A model generated the notes under the pieces. The model saw only the letters and a program-made list of their open reading frames with translations, did not search any database and was not told the DNA's origin. The translations under genes and the position numbers were made by a program. Of a DNA stretch of 40,393 nt, positions 7,583 to 15,634 are shown one piece after another (the stretch's first letter is position 1; every line of letters starts with the position of its first letter). Origin of the DNA: Thiogranum sp. (GTDB taxonomy: Bacteria > Pseudomonadota > Gammaproteobacteria > DSM-19610); NCBI GenBank assembly GCA_024102665.1, contig JAGFJP010000099.1:1-40393 (forward strand), in the 5' to 3' direction.

Positions 7583-8242
7583 TCAGCCGTCCAGTGATTC
7601 CTGCAATTCCTCCAGACTGTCGCTGGCCACATCCCGAACCGCGCGTTCGGGATCGTCGGCCAGCGCGCGCAGTGGTTCCAGTGCCGCCGCGCTTCGCGTC
7701 AACGCCAGAAAATGACAGGCGTCGGAACGCACCCGTGGATCGTCGTGCCGGGCCAGTTCGATGATGTCCGGCAGCAGCGCCTGCAAGGTTTCCGTGCCGG
7801 CGAGATCTTCCAGCACGGCGCTGACGCCGATGCGCACCGTGAGTTCCGTATCCGGGTCCTTCGCCAGCAGCAACAGCGCCGGTAATCCCTGTGCATTGCG
7901 GCGCAGCGCGTCCATGACTTTGGGCAGTTTGCCCTGCTTGAGCAGCTCGCCATAATACAGCGCCGTTCCCTGTTCGGATCCCGCGCGTTGCGCCCATTGC
8001 GCAAGTTCGGCCGGTGAATGCAGTCCTTCCAGTTCGAATTCGCCGATCCTGATCCAGGGCACGCTGCGCACCCCGTATTGCGCGGCGATATCGCTGCGCA
8101 CCTGGATATTGACCGCTTCGAGCCTGCCGATTACGCCTTTTTTTACCAGCTCGGAAAGTCCCTGCAGGACCGTGGGGCAATGCGGGCATTGACTGCTCAG
8201 CAGCAGCAAGGCGTCGGGGGGAGTGGCGTTGGCGTTATGCAT
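7583..8242 (-). CDS. Thioredoxin-fold protein with C-terminal HEAT repeats
   Basis: This encodes 219 residues. Residues 1-90 form a glutaredoxin/thioredoxin-like fold with a redox-active CPHC motif near residue 19 (SSQCPHCPTV) and the cis-proline segment VRSVPWIRIGEFELEG. Residues about 120-219 contain alpha-helical HEAT-like repeats, including HDDPRVRSDACHFLAL and DDPERAVRDVASDSLEEL. No signal peptide is present, so it is cytoplasmic. The pairing suggests a disulfide reductase whose HEAT part binds a partner. It is divergent from the LCIB-like gene (45 bases apart), with msrA just beyond, hinting at a redox-repair theme, although this is inference. Confidence 0.75.
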   Translation of the reverse strand: MHNANATPPDALLLLSSQCPHCPTVLQGLSELVKKGVIGRLEAVNIQVRSDIAAQYGVRSVPWIRIGEFELEGLHSPAELAQWAQRAGSEQGTALYYGELLKQGKLPKVMDALRRNAQGLPALLLLAKDPDTELTVRIGVSAVLEDLAGTETLQALLPDIIELARHDDPRVRSDACHFLALTRSAAALEPLRALADDPERAVRDVASDSLEELQESLDG

Positions 8243-8287
8243 CGATTGTGGTTACATTTGCAGTCGGTCAGAAACGGAGAGAAACCC

Positions 8288-9439
8288 ATGTACACCACCG
8301 AGTCGCATCGCCAGGCATTGATGGAGAATTACCGCCTGGGCGGTTGGATGATGCGGTACAGCGTATTTATGCCCAAACTCTACAACCTGTGCAAGTCACT
8401 GGGTTTCGAGGCCGGCAAGATACTGCCGTCGCGCGCATTCTGTTCCGACGAAAGCCAGGGGTTTCCGATTATCCTCATTGCCAAGCATTTCGGCACCTTT
8501 CCGTTCAATCACGGGCTGGTGGGCGGCGTGGTGGCCACCGACCGTCACGGACCGCACGCCGCGCACGGCAAGGACATGGTGATCATACAGGCCAGTCACG
8601 TCGGTTACGATCCGGAAACCGGGTCGTTCGGCGTGTACCGGCGGTTGCAGACCGAAGACAAGGGCGTGGCATCCTGCTGCGGCAAGATAGAAAGCGTAAT
8701 CGACTGGTACCGGGCCGAATACCAGTTTGCGCGCGACAACATTTTTGTCGAACCGCACGAAGGCGAATACTGGCTGGTGATCGACAATCAGCTGTTGAAC
8801 GAAAAACGCGAAGAGGGCATCTACCTGCATCTCGACGAGTTGATCGAACTCGACCCGCAGCAGCATGCGGCGCCGTTGCGCGCGCTGAGCACGGCCAAGT
8901 GCTTCCGCGCCTCGGCGAAACTGCGGGAACAGTTTGCCGCGGCCGGGGTCTCACTCGACAGGCGCCAGGCGCTGGGTGATCTGCTGGCGCCCGACTGGTT
9001 TCACTTCGAACGACCGATCAGCGGCGACGAGGAGGGGCACGGACACATGGAACAGAACCTGCAGCCGGCGATGCCCTGGATACTCACTTCCGGCGAACCG
9101 CTTCTGGAAGCGGCCAAGGTCAATACCCAGGTGGAGTTCGACCGGGCATTTCGCACCATCGTCAAGGACAGCGCCTACCGCAACAAGCGTGTGTTATATG
9201 TCGCCGGCCTCAATATCGATATTTCGCCGCAGCCGGGGCAATTGTTCCCGCTCACCAAGTTCGTGCCATGGGCGGCCTATATCCAGCGCGCCGACAACAC
9301 GCACTATACTCTGGAGCAGGATGAGCTGTTCAGGCTGCTGGACGCGCAGAGCGCTGAAAACCCCGATCAGATCGACCTGGAAAGCGCCATCCGCAGCATG
9401 AGCGAGGCCAGCGAAATCCGCATTCCCGTGGAATGGTGA
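8288..9439 (+). CDS. LCIB/LCIC-like beta-carbonic-anhydrase-fold protein
   Basis: From the ATG at 8288 (GGAGA at 8276-8280, 7-base spacer) this is 383 residues. I see a possible zinc and catalytic set: C52-x-D54 (AFCSDES), H104 ([12 protein letters not shown]) and C130/C131 (VASCCGKI). That arrangement resembles the CxD...H...C zinc ligands of beta-carbonic anhydrases and the histidine-glycine and cysteine-cysteine-glycine blocks of the limiting-CO2-inducible LCIB/LCIC family. Those proteins interconvert CO2 and bicarbonate or have lost activity. The family call is from memory of motifs and could be wrong. The C-terminal 150 residues are unassigned. The protein is soluble with no signal peptide. 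msrA starts 4 bases after it, so the two are cotranscribed. Confidence 0.5.
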   Translation: MYTTESHRQALMENYRLGGWMMRYSVFMPKLYNLCKSLGFEAGKILPSRAFCSDESQGFPIILIAKHFGTFPFNHGLVGGVVATDRHGPHAAHGKDMVIIQASHVGYDPETGSFGVYRRLQTEDKGVASCCGKIESVIDWYRAEYQFARDNIFVEPHEGEYWLVIDNQLLNEKREEGIYLHLDELIELDPQQHAAPLRALSTAKCFRASAKLREQFAAAGVSLDRRQALGDLLAPDWFHFERPISGDEEGHGHMEQNLQPAMPWILTSGEPLLEAAKVNTQVEFDRAFRTIVKDSAYRNKRVLYVAGLNIDISPQPGQLFPLTKFVPWAAYIQRADNTHYTLEQDELFRLLDAQSAENPDQIDLESAIRSMSEASEIRIPVEW

Positions 9440-9443
9440 CAAC

Positions 9444-10073
9444 ATGTTTGGCAAATCACTTCAGATGCCGTCCCCCGAACAAGCCTTGCCGGGCCGCGAT
9501 ACCCCGATGCCGGTGCCGCAGGCTCACTATGTCAACGGACACCCGCTGACGCCGCCGTTCCCCGAGGGTTTGCAGCAGGTGATATTCGGCATGGGCTGTT
9601 TCTGGGGCGCCGAGCGCAAGTTCTGGCAGCTCGATGGCGTCTATACCACGGCGGTGGGCTATGCCGCCGGTTACACGCCCAACCCGACGTACCGCGAGGT
9701 CTGCACCGGCAGAACCGGCCACAACGAAGTGGTGCTGGTGGTGTTCGACCCGGCGCAGGTTTCGTTCAAGGCCTTGCTGAAGGTGTTCTGGGAAAGTCAC
9801 GATCCGACACAGGGCATGCGCCAGGGCAACGATACCGGCACCCAGTACCGTTCCGGTATCTATACGTTCAGCGATGAACACAGAAAGTTTGCCGAAGACA
9901 GCCGGCGTGCCTACCAGGCCTTGCTGGACGAGAACGGCCGCGGCACGATTACCACCGAGATTCTGGACGCGCCGGAATTTTATTACGCCGAGGACTATCA
10001 CCAGCAATACCTGGCGAAGAACCCGAACGGATACTGCGGGCTGGGCGGGACGGGCGTTGCGTATTGCGGCTGA
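9444..10073 (+). CDS. msrA: Peptide-methionine (S)-S-oxide reductase MsrA
   Basis: This 209-residue protein contains the MsrA active site GCFWG (catalytic C52) followed by the family-typical [28 protein letters not shown] block and the [21 protein letters not shown] block. Near the C-terminus are [26 protein letters not shown] and two cysteines (NGYCG and VAYCG) that could act as resolving cysteines. It repairs oxidised methionine in the cytoplasm using thioredoxin. The length matches the longer, E. coli-like form. It follows the LCIB-like gene by 4 bases and is followed by a 10-bp hairpin. Confidence 0.97.
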   Translation: MFGKSLQMPSPEQALPGRDTPMPVPQAHYVNGHPLTPPFPEGLQQVIFGMGCFWGAERKFWQLDGVYTTAVGYAAGYTPNPTYREVCTGRTGHNEVVLVVFDPAQVSFKALLKVFWESHDPTQGMRQGNDTGTQYRSGIYTFSDEHRKFAEDSRRAYQALLDENGRGTITTEILDAPEFYYAEDYHQQYLAKNPNGYCGLGGTGVAYCG

Positions 10074-10087
10074 CGCGTCATCGCGAT

Positions 10088-10110
10088 GCCTTGACCCTTC
10101 GGGTCAAGGC
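10088..10110. terminator. Perfect 10-bp hairpin between convergent genes
   Basis: A ten-base-pair perfect inverted repeat (10088-10097 with 10101-10110, arm GCCTTGACCC) surrounds a three-base loop. It sits between the ends of msrA and the convergent lipoprotein gene, so it may terminate transcription from both sides. There is no T-run on either strand, so intrinsic termination would be weak; RNA end protection is an alternative. Confidence 0.5.
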
Positions 10111-10142
10111 ACCACAATGACGCGGTGTCATGGCGGCAGCGA

Positions 10143-10637
10143 CTACGGGGTATCGCTGCGTTCGATCATGGTGTCGGCTTCTTCCAGCGTCGTGGATGCG
10201 GCCTCGCCGGTTTCCGTTTCCATGGCGCCTAACTCGCCGGCTTTTTCCATGGCCTCGCTACCGGCCTGTTTCGCGGATTCGTAGGTTTCGGAAGCTACTT
10301 CACCGGTCTTTTCCATAACTTCGCTGCCAGCCTGTTTGGCGGATTCGTAGGTTTCGGAAGCCATTTCACCGGTCTTTTCCACGGCCTCGCTGCCGGCCTG
10401 TTTGGCAGATTCGTAGGTTTCGGAAGCCATTTCACCAGTCTTTTCCACGGCCTCGCTACCGGCCTGTTTGGCGGACTCGTAAGTTTCGGAAGCCATTTCA
10501 CCGGTTCTCTCGATAACCGTATCCAGCTCGGACTGACTTTGTTCCATCCCAGTTCCGGTAGTGGGTTCTTCTTCGTTTTTGCTGCAGCCGGCCAGAACCA
10601 GCAGACTGCACAGCACTGCACTCAATATCGATCGCAT
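10143..10637 (-). CDS. Repeat-containing lipoprotein
   Basis: This 164-residue protein starts with a lipoprotein signal peptide and lipobox LAGC (C18). Residues 45-132 are four tandem 22-residue repeats of the type TGEMASETYESAKQAGSEAV plus EK, after an acidic linker (NEEEPTTGTG). The repeats are charged, alanine-rich and predicted to form amphipathic helices, resembling LEA-type or apolipoprotein-like sequences. A lipid-anchored periplasmic or outer-membrane helical protein is likely; no enzymatic function is suggested. GGAG eight bases before the ATG supports the start. It is divergent from the DASS transporter gene. Confidence 0.8.
   Translation of the reverse strand: MRSILSAVLCSLLVLAGCSKNEEEPTTGTGMEQSQSELDTVIERTGEMASETYESAKQAGSEAVEKTGEMASETYESAKQAGSEAVEKTGEMASETYESAKQAGSEVMEKTGEVASETYESAKQAGSEAMEKAGELGAMETETGEAASTTLEEADTMIERSDTP
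10242..10505 (-). repeat. Four tandem 66-bp repeats inside the lipoprotein gene
   Basis: Four consecutive 66-bp units (22 codons each) encode nearly identical helices. Substitutions are concentrated at the last residues of each unit (EAVEK, EAVEK, EVMEK, EAMEK). The copies are close enough in DNA to permit slippage or recombination, so copy number may vary between strains. Confidence 0.9.
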
Positions 10638-10806
10638 AGCTTAATCTCCGTTTGGATGGTTGCCCGCCGTTGGGCATGTTGATTGAATGGCCTGGTGTCA
10701 CGGCACACTTTCAAGTATATCTACGAAACCCGGTTTTGCTGCGGAAATGGTGTAAAATGCTGCGATTTGTCGTCGAACGGCAACAGCCGGGGATGTTCCG
10801 ACGCGT

Positions 10807-12246
10807 ATGAAACCATTGTCTGAGTTGCGTCCTGCGCTGGGACTGTTCCTGGGGCCAATGGTTTTTCTGCTGCTGGTGATGCTGCCGCTGCCCGAGGGCC
10901 TGAGCCCTGAGGGCCAGCGCCTGGGCGCGGTCGCCGCCTGGATGGCGATCTGGTGGATCAGCGAAGCCATTCCGATTCCGGCAACTGCGCTGTTGCCGAT
11001 CGTGGCGTTTCCCTTGCTCGGCATCATGCCTGCCGCCAATGTTACGCAGTCCTATGCGAACCACCTGATCTACCTGTTCATGGGCGGTTTCATGATCGCG
11101 GTCACCATGGAACGCTGGAACCTGCACCGGCGTCTCGCCCTGCACGTGATTCGCCGCGTCGGCATGGCGCCTTCGCGGCTGGTGCTGGGGTTCATGCTGG
11201 CCACGGCAATGTTGTCGATGTGGATCAGCAACACCGCGGCGGCGATGATGATGGTCACCATCGGCATGGCGGTGTTGAAACAGGTGTTGCCCGACGGGCG
11301 GCACGAGGTCGAGCCGCTGGGCACGGCGCTGATGCTGGGCATCGCCTACGCCGCCAGCATCGGCGGCGTCGCCACGCTGATCGGTTCGCCGCCGAACGCC
11401 ATCCTGGCCGGGGTGCTGGAAAAGCATCACGGCATCCGCCTGGGGTTCGCCGACTGGATGCAGCTGGCATTGCCGCTGTCGGCGGTGATGCTCACGCTGA
11501 CCTGGTTGTACCTGACCCGCGTTGCCTTCCGTCTGCACAATACGCCGGCGCCCGGGGCGGGCGGCTTTATCCGCGAGCAACTGCAGCAGCTCGGCCCGAT
11601 GAGTGTGCCGGAAAAGCGCGTGGCCTGGGTGTTCGGTACGGTCGCAGTGCTGTGGATCAGTCATGGCCTGATCGACTGGGCGCCGTTGCAGGCGGTGCGG
11701 GATTCCACCATCGCCATGGCGGGCGCGCTGGCGCTGTTCGTGATTCCGGCCGACTGGCGCGAGCGCCGCTTTCTGCTGGACTGGCAAACCGCGGTGCGCA
11801 TTCCCTGGGATATCATCGTGCTGTTCGGTGGCGGCTTTGCGCTGGCGGCGGGTTTCGGGGAAACCGGCCTGACCACCTGGCTGGCCGAACAGTTGTATGT
11901 GCTCGAAGGTGTGTCGCTGCTGTGGGTGATCCTGACGGTTGCGCTGCTGGTGATTTTCCTGACCGAAGTGACGTCCAACACCGCGACCGCGTCCCTGATG
12001 CTGCCGGTACTTGGCGCCCTGTCGCAAGCCATCCATGCGCCACCCATGGTATTGATGGTGACGGCCACGCTGTGCGCGTCCTACGCTTTCATGCTGCCGG
12101 TGGCGACGCCGCCGAATGCCATCGTTTTCGGCAGCCGTTGCGTTACAATACCGCAGATGGCCAGAACCGGTCTGGGGCTCAACCTGCTGGGTGTGCTGCT
12201 GATCACCGCGTTCGTGTATTGGCGCTTGCCAGGCGCACAGTTTTAA
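10807..12246 (+). CDS. DASS-family (SLC13-type) sodium-coupled anion symporter
   Basis: This 479-residue protein has about eleven membrane helices and the two characteristic SNT motifs of the divalent anion:sodium symporter family: MWISNTAAAMMMVTIGMA at about residues 137-155 and TEVTSNTATASLMLPVLGAL at about residues 387-406. WWISEAIPIPATALLPIVAFPLLGIM near the N-terminus is also typical. Family members import dicarboxylates, citrate or sulfate with sodium across the inner membrane; the substrate cannot be told from sequence reading. It has its own promoter region (169 bases shared with the divergent lipoprotein gene). A GC-rich hairpin follows the stop. Confidence 0.92.
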   Translation: MKPLSELRPALGLFLGPMVFLLLVMLPLPEGLSPEGQRLGAVAAWMAIWWISEAIPIPATALLPIVAFPLLGIMPAANVTQSYANHLIYLFMGGFMIAVTMERWNLHRRLALHVIRRVGMAPSRLVLGFMLATAMLSMWISNTAAAMMMVTIGMAVLKQVLPDGRHEVEPLGTALMLGIAYAASIGGVATLIGSPPNAILAGVLEKHHGIRLGFADWMQLALPLSAVMLTLTWLYLTRVAFRLHNTPAPGAGGFIREQLQQLGPMSVPEKRVAWVFGTVAVLWISHGLIDWAPLQAVRDSTIAMAGALALFVIPADWRERRFLLDWQTAVRIPWDIIVLFGGGFALAAGFGETGLTTWLAEQLYVLEGVSLLWVILTVALLVIFLTEVTSNTATASLMLPVLGALSQAIHAPPMVLMVTATLCASYAFMLPVATPPNAIVFGSRCVTIPQMARTGLGLNLLGVLLITAFVYWRLPGAQF

Positions 12247-12251
12247 TGGTT

Positions 12252-12288
12252 GCCGGCGGGCGCCGCCGCAAGTTGCGCGCCAGCCGGC
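12252..12288 (+). terminator. GC-rich hairpin downstream of the DASS gene
   Basis: GCCGGC (12252-12257) and GGCGC (12259-12263) pair with GCGCC (12277-12281) and GCCGGC (12283-12288), giving an 11-bp stem with one mismatch. No T-run follows. It could be a weak terminator or an RNA-stabilising element between the transporter and the CDGSH gene. Confidence 0.35.
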
Positions 12289-12314
12289 CATGAAGGAATC
12301 CGGAAGTGAATCAC

Positions 12315-12719
12315 ATGAACAACATCAAAGTCCGCAGCAACGGTCCGTTGCTGTGTACGGGCGACATTGAAATCTACGATGCGAACGGCAATCTGCTGGA
12401 AGAAGCCGAAGATATCGCGCTGTGCCGCTGCGGCGCCTCGCACAACAAGCCCTTTTGCGACGGCAGCCATCGTGACTGCGGCTTCAGCCATCCCGGCATG
12501 CTTACCGGCATTGTCTCCGATGAACTGGAAGGCGGGGGCGCGTTGCAGATCAACGTGCGCGCCAACGCCATGCTGGTGGTGAAGGGCCCGATGAAGATCC
12601 TCAATGCCGACGGCAGCTGCGCCGGGACGCGCAACAAGGCGGCGCTGTGCCGTTGCGGCCATTCCGGGAACAAACCGTTCTGCGACGGCAGCCACAAGGC
12701 GCACCCTTTCGAGGATTGA
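12315..12719 (+). CDS. Tandem CDGSH-type iron-sulfur protein
   Basis: From the ATG at 12315 this is 134 residues with two CDGSH iron-sulfur modules: CRCGASHNKPFCDGSH in the N-terminal half and CRCGHSGNKPFCDGSH near the C-terminus. Each supplies three cysteines and one histidine to a redox-active 2Fe-2S cluster. A duplicated arrangement in one chain is known for bacterial CDGSH proteins. The middle segment (GALQINVRANAMLVVKGPMKIL) resembles the strand region often found with these modules. No membrane anchor is present, so it is cytoplasmic. An in-frame GTG at 12306 is an alternative start. The gene ends 5 bases before the convergent DJ-1 gene. Confidence 0.9.
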   Translation: MNNIKVRSNGPLLCTGDIEIYDANGNLLEEAEDIALCRCGASHNKPFCDGSHRDCGFSHPGMLTGIVSDELEGGGALQINVRANAMLVVKGPMKILNADGSCAGTRNKAALCRCGHSGNKPFCDGSHKAHPFED

Positions 12720-12724
12720 CGGGC

Positions 12725-13402
12725 TTAGCCGAGCTGATCGAGCACCGCGCGCGCCACGGCCGCCGACGAGGCCGGGTTCTGGCCGGTGATCAGGTTGCCA
12801 TCGACCACGGCGTGCGGCTGCCAGTCCGCGGCGCGCGAATAGTTGCCGCCGTCGCGCTTGAGGGCGTCCTCGACCGAGAAGGGCACTACGTTGCTGAGTT
12901 GCACCGCGCTTTCTTCCGAGTTGGTAAATCCGGTCACCGATTTGCCCTTGACCAGCGGTGAGCCGTCTCTGGCGCGGGTGTGGTGCAAGACCGCAGGTGC
13001 GTGACAGACGGCCGACACCGGCTTGCCGTCGGCATACATGGTCTCGATCAGCGCAATGGAATCCCTGTCTTCGGAGAGATCCCACAGCGGCCCGTGGCCG
13101 CCGGGATAGAACACAGCGTCGTAATCGTCTGCTGATACGTCTGACAGCCTGAGTGTGCTGGCGAGCGCGGCCCGGGCCTCGGTGTCAGCCTTGAAACGCC
13201 GTGTCGCATCGGTCTGGAATTCCTCTGCATCGCTTTTCGGGTCCAGCGGCGGTTGCCCGCCCCTGGGAGAGGCGAGGGTGACGTTCGCGCCGGCGTCCTT
13301 GAAAACGTAGTACGGCGCGGCGAATTCTTCCAGCCAGAAACCGGTTTTTTCCCCGGTATCACCGAGCCTGTCGTGCGACGTGAGCACCATCAGAATGTTC
13401 AT
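12725..13402 (-). CDS. DJ-1/PfpI-superfamily protein (type 1 glutamine amidotransferase domain)
   Basis: From the ATG at 13402 (GGGAGA upstream with a suitable spacer) this is 225 residues. The nucleophile elbow is AVCHAPAVL with C133 and H134, preceded by the FYPGGHGPLWDL segment and the conserved glutamate in FWLEEFAAPYYVF. This matches the HchA/YDR533C-like branch of the DJ-1/PfpI superfamily, whose members are described as glyoxalases or deglycases acting on methylglyoxal damage, although functions vary. The protein is soluble. It is downstream of, and same-strand with, the rhomboid gene, but 114 bases separate them. Confidence 0.88.
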   Translation of the reverse strand: MNILMVLTSHDRLGDTGEKTGFWLEEFAAPYYVFKDAGANVTLASPRGGQPPLDPKSDAEEFQTDATRRFKADTEARAALASTLRLSDVSADDYDAVFYPGGHGPLWDLSEDRDSIALIETMYADGKPVSAVCHAPAVLHHTRARDGSPLVKGKSVTGFTNSEESAVQLSNVVPFSVEDALKRDGGNYSRAADWQPHAVVDGNLITGQNPASSAAVARAVLDQLG

Positions 13403-13516
13403 CGAAAACGTCTCCCGTAACTGCAATCCGAGCATTCATTATAGTTGGCGCTGAGTCGCCGGATGGCAGGTGTGTATTCGCGGATACGCATTTTTCTGAT
13501 TGCGCGCAGCGGAAAA

Positions 13517-14212
13517 CTATTCCGGTCTGCGCGGATGGAACAGCGGCACCCGCGCATACTTGAAAAACGGGATCAGGGCCATGCCGGCAACGAACCCGCC
13601 GGCGTGAGCGCCGAAGGCGACACCGCCCTCGTCGGGATTGGCGTTCAGCGAGCTGATCAGCTGGATCAGAAACCAGAAACCGAGCACGAATCCGGCCGGC
13701 ACCCGCGCCGTGTAAAGCAGAAAGCCCAGCGGCAGCACCACGAGAACCCGGGCATGGGGATACAGCAGCAGGTAGGCGCCGAGAACCCCGGAGATGGCGC
13801 CGCTGGCGCCGACCATCGGTATCACCGAGTCCGGGTTGGGCAACGCCTGCGCCAGCACCGCGGCGACGCCGCACACCAGGTAGAAGGCGATGAAACGCGC
13901 ATGCCCCATGCTGTCTTCGACGTTGTTGCCGAAGATCCACAAATACAGCATGTTGCCAATCAGGTGCATCCAGCCGCCGTGCATGAACATGGAAGTGAAC
14001 ATGGTCATCCAGGCGGGAACCACCACCAGCTCGGGCGGCAGCGACTTGTCGCCGAACACCGTGGCAGGGATCATGCCCAGGCTGTAGATGGCGCGCTCAC
14101 CGTTCGGACCCAGCGACAATTGCCACAGGAACACCAGGACGCACAGGCCGATGAACGTGAAAGTGACGTAAGGGGTGATATCGGTCGGGTTGTCATCGTG
14201 CAGCGGGATCAT
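13517..14212 (-). CDS. Rhomboid-family intramembrane serine protease
   Basis: This 231-residue protein has six or more membrane helices and the rhomboid catalytic residues: GASGAISG with nucleophile S137, the partner histidine H203 (FGAHAGGF), and the oxyanion-type residues H83 and N87 (HGGWMHLIGNMLYLWIFG). Rhomboids cleave transmembrane substrates within the inner membrane. The N-terminus carries a short cytoplasmic tail typical of bacterial rhomboids. It is divergent from the P450 gene. Confidence 0.95.
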   Translation of the reverse strand: MIPLHDDNPTDITPYVTFTFIGLCVLVFLWQLSLGPNGERAIYSLGMIPATVFGDKSLPPELVVVPAWMTMFTSMFMHGGWMHLIGNMLYLWIFGNNVEDSMGHARFIAFYLVCGVAAVLAQALPNPDSVIPMVGASGAISGVLGAYLLLYPHARVLVVLPLGFLLYTARVPAGFVLGFWFLIQLISSLNANPDEGGVAFGAHAGGFVAGMALIPFFKYARVPLFHPRRPE

Positions 14213-14311
14213 GCTGTGCGAGTATACGGGATAACGATATCGCGGTCTGCGCGTCGCGGTTGGTCTGCATCGTGTTGAGCCGGCGCGGGCGCAGTTCTAC
14301 AATGGCCCTTT

Positions 14312-15634
14312 TTGCGCGAGGATGCCCCCGTTTCTTCCCAACCCCTGTTGCCGCCGGGGCCGCAAGCGCCCTGTGACCTGGAACGGCTCGACGACAAGCT
14401 GCAGCACATACATGCGCTGTGGCGGCAGTATGGCGACTGTTTCCGCGTACCGGCCGTCTCGCGCGACTGCGATACCATTGTTGTCAATGATCCGGACTGG
14501 GTGCGTCGCGTGCTGGTATCGAACCACCGCAACTACACGAAAGGCGTCGGTATCGAGCGCGTGCGCGTGTTGCTCGGCAACGGTTTGATGGCCAGCGAGG
14601 GCGAGCGCTGGCGGCGCCAGCGACGCCTGTTGCAGGCCGGTTTCCACAAGCCGCGCATCGAGGCATTCTTCGCTATCTACTATCACCAGGCGCTGCAAGT
14701 GGCTGATCGCTGCAACGACGCAGCGCGGCGCGGCGATCCCGTCAACATTACCGCGCTGGCGAGCGAAACCACGCTGCTTGCGGTGCTGCAGTCGTTGTTC
14801 TCCGAAGACCTCGAACGCGTGCAGCAGGCGCAGGGCGTCAATCCCTTCAAGATGGTCAGTGAAGAAAGCAACCGCGACCTGCAGTTCGCCGTCAGGTTCC
14901 GCGCCCTCGGCAAGCTGGTGCAGCAGGTGATCGACTGGCGGCGCGCCGAGCAACGTTTTCCGCCGGATCTGCTGTCGCACTGCCTGCAGGCGCGCGACAA
15001 GCGCAGCGGCGAGCCGATGAGTGACCGCCAGCTTGTCGACGAAGTGCTGACCCTGGTGGTGGCGGGGCACGAGACCACGGCGGCGTCTCTGAGCTGGTTA
15101 TGGTACCTGCTGGCGCTGCACCCGCAGGTGTTCGACAAGGTCGCCGCCGAGGCGCGCGCGCTGGCGCCGGGCGCTGCACCGGACTGGCGCACGCTTGAAT
15201 CGATGCAATGGATTTCATGGGCGATCCGCGAAGCGCTGCGCCTGTACCCACCGGGCTGGCTGTACACGCGGCGCGCCATTGCTGCCGATCGCTTCGGTGA
15301 TTACCAGGTGCCGGCGGGCAGCGATGTGTTTATCTGCTCCTGGCTGCTGCACCGGCACCCGGCATTCTGGGAACAGCCGGAAGCCTTCCGGCCGGAGCGT
15401 TTCTCGCCGCAACAGGCGCAGCGCCGTCACGCGTATTGCTACGTGCCTTTCTCGGCCGGACCGCGTCACTGTATCGGCGAATCCTTCGCCATGGCGGAAA
15501 TGATGATTCACCTTGCGGTGCTGGCGGCGCGGCTGCGGCCGCTGGCCGTCGAGCCGCGCGACGTGGCGCTGGAAGCGGAAGTGAACCTGCGCCCGAGCCA
15601 GCCCTTGTATGTGACTTTTTCCGCCGATGGCTGA
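14312..15634 (+). CDS. Cytochrome P450
   Basis: This 440-residue protein carries all P450 hallmarks: the I-helix motif AGHETT (251-256), the K-helix ExxR (E307, R310), the PERF segment (361-364) and the heme-binding loop FSAGPRHCIG with the proximal cysteine C387. No membrane anchor is present, so it is soluble. The start is a TTG at 14312, the first possible start after an in-frame stop at 14276-14278; no ATG or convincing ribosome binding site is available, so initiation is uncertain. It overlaps the following acyl-AMP ligase by 8 bases, suggesting that it oxidises a fatty acyl chain held on that protein's carrier domain. No ferredoxin or ferredoxin reductase gene is adjacent. Confidence 0.93.
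   Translation: MREDAPVSSQPLLPPGPQAPCDLERLDDKLQHIHALWRQYGDCFRVPAVSRDCDTIVVNDPDWVRRVLVSNHRNYTKGVGIERVRVLLGNGLMASEGERWRRQRRLLQAGFHKPRIEAFFAIYYHQALQVADRCNDAARRGDPVNITALASETTLLAVLQSLFSEDLERVQQAQGVNPFKMVSEESNRDLQFAVRFRALGKLVQQVIDWRRAEQRFPPDLLSHCLQARDKRSGEPMSDRQLVDEVLTLVVAGHETTAASLSWLWYLLALHPQVFDKVAAEARALAPGAAPDWRTLESMQWISWAIREALRLYPPGWLYTRRAIAADRFGDYQVPAGSDVFICSWLLHRHPAFWEQPEAFRPERFSPQQAQRRHAYCYVPFSAGPRHCIGESFAMAEMMIHLAVLAARLRPLAVEPRDVALEAEVNLRPSQPLYVTFSADG

Noticed and set aside
10242-10505. Direct repeats that might suggest a CRISPR array
   Set aside because: The 66-bp units are contiguous without spacers and encode a coherent repeated helix.
10711-12291. Long reverse-strand frame opposite the DASS transporter
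   Set aside because: It is a GC-rich shadow of a gene with clear transmembrane and family motifs; its product is rich in H, Q and R with no family signature.
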